Notes: generated by a model not told the origin, from the sequence alone. A stretch of DNA of 15,679 nt from Rickettsiales bacterium (GCA_947455365.1 CANGNU010000004.1:1-15679); one strand, 5' to 3'. Counted from the stretch's first letter, positions 1 through 7,492 are shown. A program made the numbers and translations.

Positions 1-432
1 AAGTTTGAATTATTGCCAGAAACTGGCTTGCTACTTGCTCATAATGAATTGGCAAATTATACCGAAACTGGTGCCGATACTTTAAATCTTAATATCAAAA
101 ATAATTCTTCTAACTTGCTAGAAGGCACAATTGGCGCGGCTTTGCGTTACAATGCAATTGAAATTGCGAGCAATAAAATTTTCCCTAAAATTAAAGCAAC
201 TTATGGTTATGATTTTATCGGCAACAAACAAACTGCAACTTCAAACTTTGTTGGACAAAATGTTAGCTTTGACACGCAAAGCTCGAAGATAAATCGGCAA
301 GTTTTAAGGTTAGAAGCTGGTCTTGATATTTATAATATTAATTCGGTGGTGGTTAGTGCAAATTATATATTAGAAAAAAAGCATACTTATAGTTCAAAAT
401 TTGGATTATTGCGAGTGCGTTGGGAGTTTTAA
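1..432 (+). CDS. Autotransporter beta-barrel domain protein, C-terminal fragment
   Basis: This is the 3' end of a gene entering from the left edge; the frame is open from base 1 (Lys-Phe-Glu-Leu-Leu-Pro). About 143 residues are visible. They show alternating hydrophobic/polar beta-strand patterns, a YTETGADTLNL segment typical of autotransporter (PF03797) barrels, and a C-terminal WEF, the terminal aromatic expected of a BAM-recognised outer-membrane strand. The known role of the domain is to form the outer-membrane pore that carries an N-terminal passenger to the surface. The passenger lies outside the window, so the biological role (adhesin, protease or other) cannot be told. The next gene starts 169 bases downstream and no clear intrinsic terminator is seen between them. 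An alternative is another type of outer-membrane barrel with a similar last strand. Confidence 0.72.
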   Translation, partial: KFELLPETGLLLAHNELANYTETGADTLNLNIKNNSSNLLEGTIGAALRYNAIEIASNKIFPKIKATYGYDFIGNKQTATSNFVGQNVSFDTQSSKINRQVLRLEAGLDIYNINSVVVSANYILEKKHTYSSKFGLLRVRWEF

Positions 433-534
433 AACAATTTTCTACTAATTATTTTTGCAAAAGCCTTTAGCTGTAGGTTAGAGCTAGCATCAACAGAATT
501 ATTTTTGTAATAATGACAATGGTACAAAAATAAC

Positions 535-562
535 TTAACATTATCTTTGAACGCTTTATAAT
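535..562 (+). promoter_or_regulatory. Candidate sigma-70 promoter for nfu
   Basis: A -35-like TTAACA (535-540, one mismatch to TTGACA) is followed after 16 bases by a perfect -10 TATAAT (557-562). This would start transcription near 569, about 33 bases ahead of the nfu ATG at 602. AT-rich DNA yields chance matches, but the perfect -10, the spacing and the position make this the best promoter candidate in the window. Confidence 0.5.
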
Positions 563-601
563 GGGTTTGCAATAAAATTTGTAATTAATTTTCCCATTAA
601 A

Positions 602-1168
602 ATGTTCATTCAAACTGAAGAAACGCCCAATCCCAACAGCTTAAAATTTATCCCCGATGGAATTTTAGTTGTTGAAAATGGCACGGCAAATTTCAAATCA
701 AAAGAGCAAGCTTTGCAATCACCATTAGCCGAAGAATTATTTAAAATTGAAGGAATATCTTCAGTTTTTTTTGGCCATGATTTCATTACAGTCACTAAGG
801 CTGATGCCACAGAATGGCGCGTCATTAAAACTGAAATTCTTGCTACCATAATGGATTTTTTCGTCGCCGAAAAAAAAGTGATGCGCGACGCCACCCCTCT
901 TACAGAATCAACGCTTGATGACAATGATTCTGATATTGTAAAGCAAATAAAAGAACTAATCGAAATTAAGGTGCGCCCCGCAGTAGCAATGGATGGCGGC
1001 GATATCATCTATCGCGGTTTTGAAGAAGGAATTGTAAAATTAGAACTAAAAGGCTCATGCTCCGGCTGCCCCAGCTCTACAATCACCTTAAAAAATGGCA
1101 TCGAAAATATGTTGAAACACTATATTCCAGAAGTTGTGGCTGTAGAGCAAGTTTCCGATTACGAATAA
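602..1168 (+). CDS. nfu: Nfu family iron-sulfur cluster carrier (Nfu_N + NifU C-terminal domain)
   Basis: The protein delivers Fe-S clusters to client apoproteins in the cytoplasm. Residues 1 to about 90 form an Nfu_N domain, opening with the hallmark FIQTEETPNPNSLKF. Residues 112-183 form the NifU-type domain with RPAVAMDGGDI (126-136) and the cluster-binding CSGC motif at C153 and C156. The length of 188 aa matches the alphaproteobacterial and mitochondrial NFU1-like proteins, so it appears complete. The ATG at 602 is supported because Nfu_N begins directly at it. The gene has its own candidate promoter and is followed by a long GC-rich hairpin. Another gene here also points to Fe-S and iron supply (ygfZ), but it is not adjacent. 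Identification is firm; the actual client proteins cannot be read from sequence. Confidence 0.93.
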   Translation: MFIQTEETPNPNSLKFIPDGILVVENGTANFKSKEQALQSPLAEELFKIEGISSVFFGHDFITVTKADATEWRVIKTEILATIMDFFVAEKKVMRDATPLTESTLDDNDSDIVKQIKELIEIKVRPAVAMDGGDIIYRGFEEGIVKLELKGSCSGCPSSTITLKNGIENMLKHYIPEVVAVEQVSDYE

Positions 1169-1190
1169 AAAGAAAAACGGTCTCGCAATA

Positions 1191-1274
1191 GACAGAAGCT
1201 TGCCGAGACTATTTCGAACCGAGTTCGACCCCGTCGCTGTCTGAGGGGCGAAGTAGTCTCGGCAAGCTTCTGTC
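1191..1274. repeat. Long GC-rich hairpin element between nfu and thiG
   Basis: Arms at 1191-1216 and 1249-1274 are 26 bases long and fully complementary apart from one position (T1212 opposite G1253, a wobble in plus-strand RNA). The loop carries a second, nested hairpin, TCGAAC-CGA-GTTCGA (1214-1228), and a CCCC/GGGG pair (1229-1232 with 1245-1248). GTCTCG at 1180-1185 could also pair with CGAGAC at 1204-1209, giving an alternative fold. The element is much richer in GC than its surroundings. No T-run follows on the plus strand, so it is not a classical intrinsic terminator for nfu. It looks like a palindromic intergenic element, with a sibling downstream of thiG. Confidence 0.8.
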
Positions 1275-1295
1275 GCCCCAAGATTTATATTTATT

Positions 1296-2072
1296 ATGAC
1301 AAATAACGACCAATTAATAATTGCCGGCCAAACCTTCTCCTCGCGCCTTCTCGTCGGCACCGGAAAATATAAAGATTTCCAAGAAACGCACGAAGCCATC
1401 AAAGCATCTGGCGCCGAAATTGTTACTGTCGCAGTGCGCCGCGTCAACATTGAGAAGAAAGGCGAGCCAATGCTGCAAGATTTTCTCGACCCCAAAAAAT
1501 ACACTTATCTGCCAAATACTGCAGGTTGTTTCACGGCCGATGACGCCGTGCGCACCTTGCGTTTAGCCCGCATGGCAGGAGGTTGGAATTTAGTGAAGTT
1601 AGAAGTGCTGGCTGATGAAAAAACTCTCTACCCAAAAGTTGTTGAAACGCTGAAAGCCGCGGAAATGCTGATTAAAGACGGGTTTCAAGTTATGGTTTAT
1701 ACTTCTGATGATCCAATTGTCGCACAAGAATTAGAGGCAATTGGCTGTTGCGCAATCATGCCGCTAGCCGCGCCAATTGGGTCTGGACTTGGCATTCAAA
1801 ATCGGTTGAATATTGAATTTATTATTGAGCAAGCGAAAGTTCCGGTGTTGGTTGATGCGGGTGTTGGCACCGCTTCAGATGCGGCAATTGCTATGGAATT
1901 GGGCTGTGATGGCGTTTTAATGAATACGGCAATTGCCAAGGCGCGTAATCCTGTGTTGATGGCGCATGCGATGAAACTGGCTATTGAAGCGGGGCGGGCG
2001 GCGTTTTTGGCGGGAAGAATGGAGCGTAAAAAATATGCTTCGCCTTCTTCGCCGGTTATTGGAAAAATTTAA
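1296..2072 (+). CDS. thiG: Thiazole synthase ThiG
   Basis: ThiG forms the thiazole phosphate moiety of thiamine from deoxyxylulose 5-phosphate, dehydroglycine and ThiS thiocarboxylate. The 258 aa length is normal for the family. The sequence is a TIM barrel with GTGKYKDF (21-28), EIVTVAVRR (41-49), the Schiff-base lysine K101 within [20 protein letters not shown] (156-167), [23 protein letters not shown] (186-208; G189, G191, D206 prominent) and a normal C-terminus. ATG at 1296 puts the conserved core at the expected distance. No thiS, thiH/thiO, thiE or other thiamine gene is next to it, and no TPP riboswitch is visible upstream. Instead it is bracketed by two long hairpins. The gene is intact and presumably works with partners encoded elsewhere. 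The first half uses more GC-rich codons than neighbouring genes. Confidence 0.95.
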   Translation: MTNNDQLIIAGQTFSSRLLVGTGKYKDFQETHEAIKASGAEIVTVAVRRVNIEKKGEPMLQDFLDPKKYTYLPNTAGCFTADDAVRTLRLARMAGGWNLVKLEVLADEKTLYPKVVETLKAAEMLIKDGFQVMVYTSDDPIVAQELEAIGCCAIMPLAAPIGSGLGIQNRLNIEFIIEQAKVPVLVDAGVGTASDAAIAMELGCDGVLMNTAIAKARNPVLMAHAMKLAIEAGRAAFLAGRMERKKYASPSSPVIGKI

Positions 2073-2093
2073 AAGATTATAGATCTTGTCCTC

Positions 2094-2175
2094 GGCAAAC
2101 TAGCCCGTCCGCACTTTGTGGCTGAACGAAGCAGAGCTTCGAGACGCTCACAAAATGCGGACGGGCTAGTTTGCC
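2094..2175. repeat. Long GC-rich hairpin element downstream of thiG
   Basis: Arms of 27 bases at 2094-2120 and 2149-2175 are complementary except at one position (C2114 opposite A2155). The loop contains a nested 6-bp hairpin CGAAGC-AGA-GCTTCG (2127-2141). This is the same architecture as the element at 1191-1274: arms of about 26 bases, one mismatch, and an inner 6-bp stem with a 3-base loop. The arm sequences are largely different, although both elements include CTCGGCAA followed by A/G-CT. A T-rich tract begins about a dozen bases downstream (from 2187), so a role in ending thiG transcription is possible but not the classic layout. Confidence 0.8.
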
Positions 2176-2243
2176 TTTCTTGAGATTTTTTATTTTTTTT
2201 CTGCTCTAGTTTTTTTATTTTGGCTTAAATTTTTATTTTTTTT

Positions 2244-3668
2244 ATGAAACATAATTTTAATCACTCAATCATTCGCGCCTATGATATTCGCGGGGTTTAC
2301 GGCGAAACTTTATTTGATGAAGATGCATTTTTTGTGGCGAAATCTTTTGCTAGCGTGTTGCGCAAGAGTGGCAAGAATAAAATTTGCGTGGCTTGCGATG
2401 GGCGCAAAAGCTCGCCAGCATTGAAGGTGCAGCTTATTAAGGGCTTGCTGGAATCGGGAATTGAAATTATTGATGTTGGCGTGGGGCCTACTCCCATGCT
2501 ATATTTCTCGGTGTATCATTTAAATTTTGATGCGGGAATTATGGTGACGGGGTCGCACAATCCTAAAGACCATAATGGTTTCAAGATGCTGTTGCAAGAA
2601 AGGCCATTTTTTGGTGACGATATTCTCGGCTTGGCAAAATTGGCGGCGAGTGGCAATTTTGCTAGTGGCGCGGGCTCTATCAAAAATTTTGATATTGAAG
2701 ATATTTATGTTAATCGCGTGTTGGCTGATTGCTTAATTACGCAAAATAATCACACAAAACATCAAGTAAAAAAACTTAGCATCGCATGGGACGCGGGCAA
2801 TGGTTCTGCGGGTCGCGCCATGGAAAAAATTGCAGCAAATTTGAATGCGGAGAGTCATTTGTTGTTTGCAGAAATTGATGGAAATTTTCCCAATCATCAC
2901 CCCGATCCTACAGTACCAAAGAATTTAGAAGATTTAAAGCGCGAAATTCTTGCCAAAAAATGTGATTTAGGAATTGCCTTTGACGGCGACGGAGACCGCA
3001 TTGGCGTGATGGACGACGAAGGCGGCATTTTATGGGGCGATCAATTAATGGTATTTTTTGCCCGCGAAGTTTTGCAAAAAAATCCGCAAGCAACAATTAT
3101 CGCCGATGTAAAAGCCAGCCAAGTATTGTTTGATGAAATTTCCAAAGCAGGCGGCAAGCCTTTAATGTGGAAGACTGGGCACTCTTTGGTGAAAGCGAAA
3201 ATGAAAGAAACCAATTCACCTTTGGCAGGCGAAATGTCTGGCCACATTTTCTTTGCCGATACTTATTCTTCGCATAAAAACCATGGTTATGATGATGCGC
3301 TTTACGCGGCGGTGCGCATAATTAATATTGTTGCGCAATCAAAGCACAAGCTTTCTGAGCTTCGCAAAAGTTTACCACAAACTTTTTCTACACCAGAAAT
3401 TCGCGTTGAATCTTCTGATGAAAAAAAATTTGCATTAGTTGAGCAAATTAAAAATTCGCTAAAAAATCCAAGTGCGCAAATTAATGATGTTGACGGTGTT
3501 CGCGTCACAACTGACAAGGGTTGGTGGCTTATTCGTGCCTCTAACACACAACCAGTTTTAGTGGCAAGATGTGAAGCGCAATCGGCAGAAAATTTAGCAG
3601 AATTAAAAGCAAATTTGCGTGAAAATTTAAAAAATTGTGGTGTAAAAATTCCGCAAGAATTGCAATAA
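2244..3668 (+). CDS. Phosphomannomutase/phosphoglucomutase (alpha-D-phosphohexomutase)
   Basis: The enzyme interconverts hexose 6-phosphates and 1-phosphates (mannose and/or glucose), feeding sugar-nucleotide synthesis for polysaccharides. All four family signatures are present. They are the phosphoserine loop TGSHNPKDHNGFK (102-114, catalytic S104), the metal loop DGDGDR (247-252), the sugar-specificity loop GEMSGH (329-334) and the phosphate-binding loop RASNTQP (431-437). GEMSGH is typical of the dual-specificity PMM/PGM (AlgC-like) group, and 474 aa is the usual length. The ATG at 2244 fits because the conserved IIRAYDIRGVYG starts at residue 9. A lipoprotein and coaE follow on the same strand after 12-base gaps, suggesting co-transcription. 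A link to the sugar nucleotidyltransferase at 6725 and the glycosyltransferase at 10696 is plausible but inferred. Confidence 0.93.
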   Translation: MKHNFNHSIIRAYDIRGVYGETLFDEDAFFVAKSFASVLRKSGKNKICVACDGRKSSPALKVQLIKGLLESGIEIIDVGVGPTPMLYFSVYHLNFDAGIMVTGSHNPKDHNGFKMLLQERPFFGDDILGLAKLAASGNFASGAGSIKNFDIEDIYVNRVLADCLITQNNHTKHQVKKLSIAWDAGNGSAGRAMEKIAANLNAESHLLFAEIDGNFPNHHPDPTVPKNLEDLKREILAKKCDLGIAFDGDGDRIGVMDDEGGILWGDQLMVFFAREVLQKNPQATIIADVKASQVLFDEISKAGGKPLMWKTGHSLVKAKMKETNSPLAGEMSGHIFFADTYSSHKNHGYDDALYAAVRIINIVAQSKHKLSELRKSLPQTFSTPEIRVESSDEKKFALVEQIKNSLKNPSAQINDVDGVRVTTDKGWWLIRASNTQPVLVARCEAQSAENLAELKANLRENLKNCGVKIPQELQ

Positions 3669-3680
3669 ATTATTAAAATT

Positions 3681-4271
3681 ATGCGTCAGAAATTAATATT
3701 ATCTCTAGCCTTGCTATTATTGGTTTCTTGCACTTTAACGCAAAAATTATGGCATCCAAAATATGAAGAAAAAATTGAAAAATTTTTAGTTAGTCAAGAT
3801 GGTCGTTATGTAGTTTTTCTTGGCAATGAATATCACTATGTTTTGAGTGATGATCGCAATATTGTCAAAAATTTATTATTCTCGCCGCATCGTTTTCTAA
3901 TGTTTATTGATAGCGAAAATACCTCAATCAAATTATCGCAATCAAATGATGTTGAGGCAAGCATTGTTGTAAAAATATCCATTCTCAGCCCAGAGCCAGA
4001 GCTGGCTCATGATTTAATTGTCTTGGGCTTTAATTACGAATCTGCAACAGAATTAGCCTTGAGAATGAAACTTTATGGCACAAGATATTTAGCTCGACAA
4101 AATTTGTCTTATGGCGCTGGATCATTAAATCATCCTTACCTTATCAAGGTTTACAAAGATGTTTCTGCTGATAAAAAAATTGGAAAAGTAATGTTGACGC
4201 CAATTACCTTAACCATTGACGCCACGCTTTTAATTGGCAAAGTTTTGCTCTTTCCATTTCAAGGAAATTAA
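3681..4271 (+). CDS. Putative lipoprotein of unknown function
   Basis: I do not recognise the family. The N-terminus is a lipoprotein signal: charged RQK, a leucine-rich stretch and the lipobox LVSC, giving a lipidated C17. The mature part of about 180 residues contains QKLWHPKYEEKIEKFL, then FLVSQDGRYVVFLGNEYHYVL (36-56), which reads as beta-strands, and near the C-terminus a hydrophobic stretch, ITLTIDATLLIGKVLLFPF, which could be a membrane-associating segment. No catalytic motif is evident. It sits 12 bases after the phosphohexomutase and 12 bases before coaE, so it is probably transcribed with them. It does not carry the double GW/Cys signature of the five lipoproteins at 11724-13839, so it is not a member of that family. 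Coding status is well supported by the long open frame, signal peptide and position. Confidence 0.82.
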   Translation: MRQKLILSLALLLLVSCTLTQKLWHPKYEEKIEKFLVSQDGRYVVFLGNEYHYVLSDDRNIVKNLLFSPHRFLMFIDSENTSIKLSQSNDVEASIVVKISILSPEPELAHDLIVLGFNYESATELALRMKLYGTRYLARQNLSYGAGSLNHPYLIKVYKDVSADKKIGKVMLTPITLTIDATLLIGKVLLFPFQGN

Positions 4272-4283
4272 TTTTTGTAACGC

Positions 4284-4967
4284 ATGAAAATAATTGGTCT
4301 TAGTGGCGGAATTGCTTCAGGAAAAAATTTTATCGCCGAAATTTTTGCTAAAAATGGCGCAGCAATTTTTGATGCTGATGCAGAAGTTCATAAAATGTTT
4401 GAAGGTGATGAAGCCTTAATTTTAAAGGTTGGAAAGGCATTTCCAGAAAGTTTGCAAGAAGAAGAAAAAAATGCGCAAAATATTAAAATGGCATCTGTCA
4501 AAAATTCATTTTCTAAAAAAGAAAATTTATCCTCTCAAAAATTTTCTCGTAAAATAATTAATCGAAAAATTTTAGGCAAAATTGTTTTTAGTGATGCAGA
4601 AAAATTGCTGATTCTTGAAAAAATTATTCATCCAATTGTACGAAAAAAATATGATGAATTTTTAAGAAAATCGCAGCAAGAAAAAAGAAAATTTGTTGTT
4701 TTGAATATTCCGCTGTTGCTAGAAAAACAAGGCTATAAATGCGATAAAATAATTGCGATAATTGTGCCGCCATCAATTCAAAAGCGTCGTTTTTTTGCGC
4801 GAAAAAAAAATGAATCGCAGCAAGAATTGGAGAAAAAATTTAAAAGAATTGTAAAATTTCAACTAAGCAATAAAGAGCGGAAAGAAAAATCTGACTATGT
4901 TGTGAATACAAGATTTTCTAAGGCGCAGACTATAAAAGCAGTAAAAGAAATTTTGCAGAATTTATAG
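4284..4967 (+). CDS. coaE: Dephospho-CoA kinase CoaE
   Basis: CoaE phosphorylates the 3'-hydroxyl of dephospho-CoA, the last step of coenzyme A synthesis, in the cytoplasm. The P-loop is GGIASGKN (8-15), where Asn replaces the usual Ser/Thr after the Lys. FDADAEVHK (29-37), ILEKIIHP (110-117), IPLLLEK (142-148) and the C-terminal Q193...SDYVVN pattern follow the family order. At 227 aa it is somewhat longer than the typical 195-210. The excess is a lysine-, serine- and asparagine-rich stretch around residues 56-91 that looks like a low-complexity insertion. It is the third gene of the run that begins with the phosphohexomutase. The gene is intact. The P-loop Asn is a deviation, as that position normally helps coordinate Mg-ATP. 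Confidence 0.9.
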   Translation: MKIIGLSGGIASGKNFIAEIFAKNGAAIFDADAEVHKMFEGDEALILKVGKAFPESLQEEEKNAQNIKMASVKNSFSKKENLSSQKFSRKIINRKILGKIVFSDAEKLLILEKIIHPIVRKKYDEFLRKSQQEKRKFVVLNIPLLLEKQGYKCDKIIAIIVPPSIQKRRFFARKKNESQQELEKKFKRIVKFQLSNKERKEKSDYVVNTRFSKAQTIKAVKEILQNL

Positions 4968-4998
4968 TTTTGCTGATAAAAAATTTCTACCAGCAAAA
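4968..4998. terminator. Candidate bidirectional hairpin between coaE and carB
   Basis: TTTTGCTG (4968-4975) and CAGCAAAA (4991-4998) form an 8-bp perfect inverted repeat with a 15-base loop. It lies exactly between the convergent stops of coaE (4967) and the carB half gene (5005). The GC core is only four pairs, and no clear T-run follows on either strand beyond the arm itself. Weak bidirectional termination is the natural reading, not proven. Confidence 0.4.
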
Positions 4999-5004
4999 AT
5001 TCTA

Positions 5005-6594
5005 CTACATTAAATCTTGTAAAGCGCGCACTTCAAAGCAAGAATCAGCATCTTTATAAGCAGCAATTCCATCAATTAAGGCCTTTGCGCCCGAAATTGT
5101 TGTTGTGTAAGTTGTGCCTTTCATAAAAGCAGTGCGACGAATGGAGAAGCTGTCCTTAGTAGCTTGCGCGCCCTCGGTAGTATTGATGATTAGGGCAATT
5201 TCTTTGCGCTCAATCATGTCAACCACATGCGGTTTATCTTCAGTAATTTTATTTACAATAGTAACTGCAACATCGCTTTCAGCTAGCAATTTAGCGGTTC
5301 CGCGAGTTGCAACAATTTTAAAGCCAATCGCAATTAATTTTTGCGCAATTTCTACGGCGTGTTTTTTATCAGAATCTTTTACTGAAATGAAGGCAAGTCC
5401 TTCGGTGGGAAGCTTAGAGCCAGCAGCAAGCTGAGCTTTGGCAAAAGCGAGAGGAAAAGTTTTATCAATGCCCATAACTTCGCCAGTCGATTTCATTTCT
5501 GGCCCAAGCAAAACATCGGCGTTGTTGAAACGCGCGAATGGGAAGACCACTTCTTTTACTGAGAAGTAGTCAAACTTTTTTTCCTGCAAATTAAATTCAC
5601 GCAGAGGCTTGCCAATCATGATTAGCGAGGCAATTTTGGCAATTGGAATATTGGTAGCTTTTGCAACAAAAGGAACAGTGCGAGACGCGCGAGGGTTAAC
5701 TTCAAGCACATAAACTACACCATCTTTCACAGCATATTGCACATTCATTAAGCCCTTTACATTCAATGCTAGGGCCAGTTTTACCGTGGCGTCTTTAATT
5801 TTTTCAATCATGTCATCTGGCAGAGAATAAGGTGGAATTGAACAGGCTGAATCGCCCGAGTGAATTCCCGCTTCTTCAATATGCTGCATAATTCCAGCAA
5901 CAAAAACTTCATTGCCATCGGCCAGCGCGTCAACATCTACCTCGATTGCATCGGTTAAAAATTTATCAAGCAATAACGGGCCGCTTTCAAAAACTTCAGA
6001 ATATTCAGCAAGATATTTCATTAAATATGCTTCATCATAAACTATTGCCATGCCACGCCCACCAAGCACATAAGACGGTCGTACTACTACAGGAAAACCA
6101 ACTTCATTAACTTGGTCAATTACTTGTTTTGCAGAATAGGCAATGTAATTTTGTGGTTGATTGAGGCCAAGTTTTTGCAGTAATTGCTTGAAGCGGTCGC
6201 GGTCTTCGGCCAAGTCGATCATGTCGGGTGAGGTGCCAATAATAGGAATTCCTTCATCTTGCAAAAACTTCGCCAAACCTAGAGGTGTCTGGCCGCCAAA
6301 CTGTACATTAACGCCGAGTAATTCGCCGTTTTCCATTTCTTTGCGAATAAGTTCAATAGTGTCTTCAGCGGTGAGTGGTTCAAAATAAAGGCGGCTGGAG
6401 GTGTCGTAGTCGGTTGAAACTGTTTCAGGGTTGCAATTTACCATAATGGCTTCAATGCCCGCTTCTTTAAGTGCGAAGGCGCAATGCACGCAGGTGTAAT
6501 CGAACTCAATACCTTGTCCAATGCGGTTTGGCCCACTTCCCAAGATGATTACTTTCTTTTTATTTGTTGGATTTGATTCGCAAGAAGACAACAT
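5005..6594 (-). CDS. carB: Carbamoyl-phosphate synthase large subunit, stand-alone C-terminal half
   Basis: The 529 aa correspond to the second half of the usual ~1070-aa CarB. The carbamoyl-phosphate-synthesising ATP-grasp domain comprises GPNRIGQGIEFDY (21-33), MVNCNPETVSTDYDT (51-65), VQFGGQTPLGLA (97-108), VVRPSYVLGGRGM (170-182), SGDSACSIPPYSL (246-258) and LEVNPRASRTVPFV (297-310). The allosteric MGS-like domain follows (about 400-529). The N-terminal carboxyphosphate and oligomerisation domains are absent. Upstream, an in-frame TAA lies five codons before the ATG, and the next gene (6725) runs the opposite way, so the first half is not adjacent. The N-terminal SSCESNPTNKKK resembles the natural linker between the halves, so the break is at the domain boundary. 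CarB supplies carbamoyl phosphate for pyrimidines and arginine. Split CarB is known from Aquifex and some methanogens; a partner half elsewhere is expected. Confidence 0.93.
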   Translation of the reverse strand: MLSSCESNPTNKKKVIILGSGPNRIGQGIEFDYTCVHCAFALKEAGIEAIMVNCNPETVSTDYDTSSRLYFEPLTAEDTIELIRKEMENGELLGVNVQFGGQTPLGLAKFLQDEGIPIIGTSPDMIDLAEDRDRFKQLLQKLGLNQPQNYIAYSAKQVIDQVNEVGFPVVVRPSYVLGGRGMAIVYDEAYLMKYLAEYSEVFESGPLLLDKFLTDAIEVDVDALADGNEVFVAGIMQHIEEAGIHSGDSACSIPPYSLPDDMIEKIKDATVKLALALNVKGLMNVQYAVKDGVVYVLEVNPRASRTVPFVAKATNIPIAKIASLIMIGKPLREFNLQEKKFDYFSVKEVVFPFARFNNADVLLGPEMKSTGEVMGIDKTFPLAFAKAQLAAGSKLPTEGLAFISVKDSDKKHAVEIAQKLIAIGFKIVATRGTAKLLAESDVAVTIVNKITEDKPHVVDMIERKEIALIINTTEGAQATKDSFSIRRTAFMKGTTYTTTISGAKALIDGIAAYKDADSCFEVRALQDLM

Positions 6595-6657
6595 GAATTT
6601 GAAAAATTAAATTTTGAATTATAAATGGCGCGATAAAAAATTATTGCGTCATAATTC

Positions 6658-6688
6658 TTGAATTATCTAGTTATTTTGTAATTATAGA
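6658..6688. promoter_or_regulatory. Possible overlapping divergent promoter elements (carB / nucleotidyltransferase)
   Basis: The 130-base divergent spacer must hold promoters for both genes. For the plus-strand gene, TTGAAT (6658-6663) and TATAGA (6683-6688) are 19 bases apart. On the minus strand, a perfect TATAAT reads from 6686 to 6681, overlapping that -10. The spacing is non-ideal, no good minus-strand -35 was found, and the region is very AT-rich, so this is tentative. Confidence 0.25.
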
Positions 6689-6724
6689 CTCAAAGTTTAA
6701 AATTTAAAATTCAAAATTTCAAAA

Positions 6725-7492
6725 ATGTTAATCACCCAAAGTTTTATTTTTGCTGCTGGTCGCGGAGAGCGCATGAGACCTCTCACTGACACGCTTCCCA
6801 AGCCATTGGTACCTATTAAAAATAAGGCTATTATTGACTATTCTATTGAAAAACTCAGTAAAATTCCGACGATGAGCAAAATTATTATCAATGGATTTTA
6901 CTTGGCTGATCAAATTGAAGATCATATTAAGAAACTAAACAATTCCAAAATTATTTTTTCGCGCGAAGTGGCTAAAATAGAGACTGGCGGCGGGCTAGTT
7001 TATGCCTTAGACAAGTTTGACCAAACGCAACCAATTTTGCTAATTAACGGCGATATTTTATGGCAAGACGGCGCAGCTTCTGATATTGAGCAACTTTGTA
7101 ATGCATACAACCACAATGATTGTGACATTTTGCTTGGCTTAAAAAAAACTGGTGAAGTTTTGGGTTATGAAGGGAATGGCGACTTTAATTTTGATAAAAA
7201 AACAGGGGAATTAACGCGAATATTTTTGCAACAAAATTCTGCAGTAGAAAATTCTTCAAAAGCCAATAATGACAAGGCTTTAAGTCATGTTTTTGTTGGG
7301 CTGCAAATTGTCAATCCTGTCATTCTAAAAAATGCGCCAACACCGCCATTTTCAATGAGTTATTTTTATAAAAAGGCAACAGAAGAAAACGGCAAGCTTA
7401 ACAGGGTCAAGGGTTTTGAGCTGCAAGGAAGATATTTTCATATTGGTGAGGTAAAAACAATTGCAGAAGTTGAGGAAGCGTTGAGTCTGTAG
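6725..7492 (+). CDS. Sugar-1-phosphate nucleotidyltransferase, MurU-like
   Basis: The enzyme transfers a nucleotide to a sugar 1-phosphate. The N-terminal signature AAGRGERMRPLTDTLPKPLVPI (10-31) contains the nucleotide-binding GxGxRM, the PLT and the catalytic KP pair. ETGGGLVYAL (86-95) and the metal-binding INGD (107-110) follow. The length of 255 aa and the lack of a C-terminal beta-helix acyltransferase domain place it with the short MurU-like proteins (N-acetylmuramate 1-phosphate uridylyltransferase of cell-wall recycling). They could equally be mannose-1-phosphate guanylyltransferases. No AmgK kinase is adjacent to settle this; the phosphohexomutase at 2244 could supply substrate for the mannose alternative. 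It is transcribed divergently from carB, and 39 bases separate it from the convergent usp gene. Confidence 0.82.
   Translation: MLITQSFIFAAGRGERMRPLTDTLPKPLVPIKNKAIIDYSIEKLSKIPTMSKIIINGFYLADQIEDHIKKLNNSKIIFSREVAKIETGGGLVYALDKFDQTQPILLINGDILWQDGAASDIEQLCNAYNHNDCDILLGLKKTGEVLGYEGNGDFNFDKKTGELTRIFLQQNSAVENSSKANNDKALSHVFVGLQIVNPVILKNAPTPPFSMSYFYKKATEENGKLNRVKGFELQGRYFHIGEVKTIAEVEEALSL

Noticed and set aside
465..487. Inverted repeat TAGCT...AGCTA after the autotransporter gene
   Set aside because: The stem is only about five pairs with no following T-run, too weak to call a terminator.
610..1008. Minus-strand open frame opposite nfu
   Set aside because: It is fully antisense to a confidently identified gene and has no recognisable domain. 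The same applies to the minus-strand frames over thiG, the phosphohexomutase and lipoprotein 3, and to the plus-strand frames over carB, tauE and hemW.
1214..1232. Possible tRNA T-arm (GTTCGACCCC)
   Set aside because: The stem context is a 6-3-6 hairpin, and no acceptor, D or anticodon arms can be placed around it.
1191..1295. TPP riboswitch upstream of thiG
   Set aside because: The conserved TPP elements (CUGAGA next to the long P2 region and the later ACCUGAUCUGG...UAAUGCCAGCGUAGGGA-like block) are not present; the region is a simple long palindrome.
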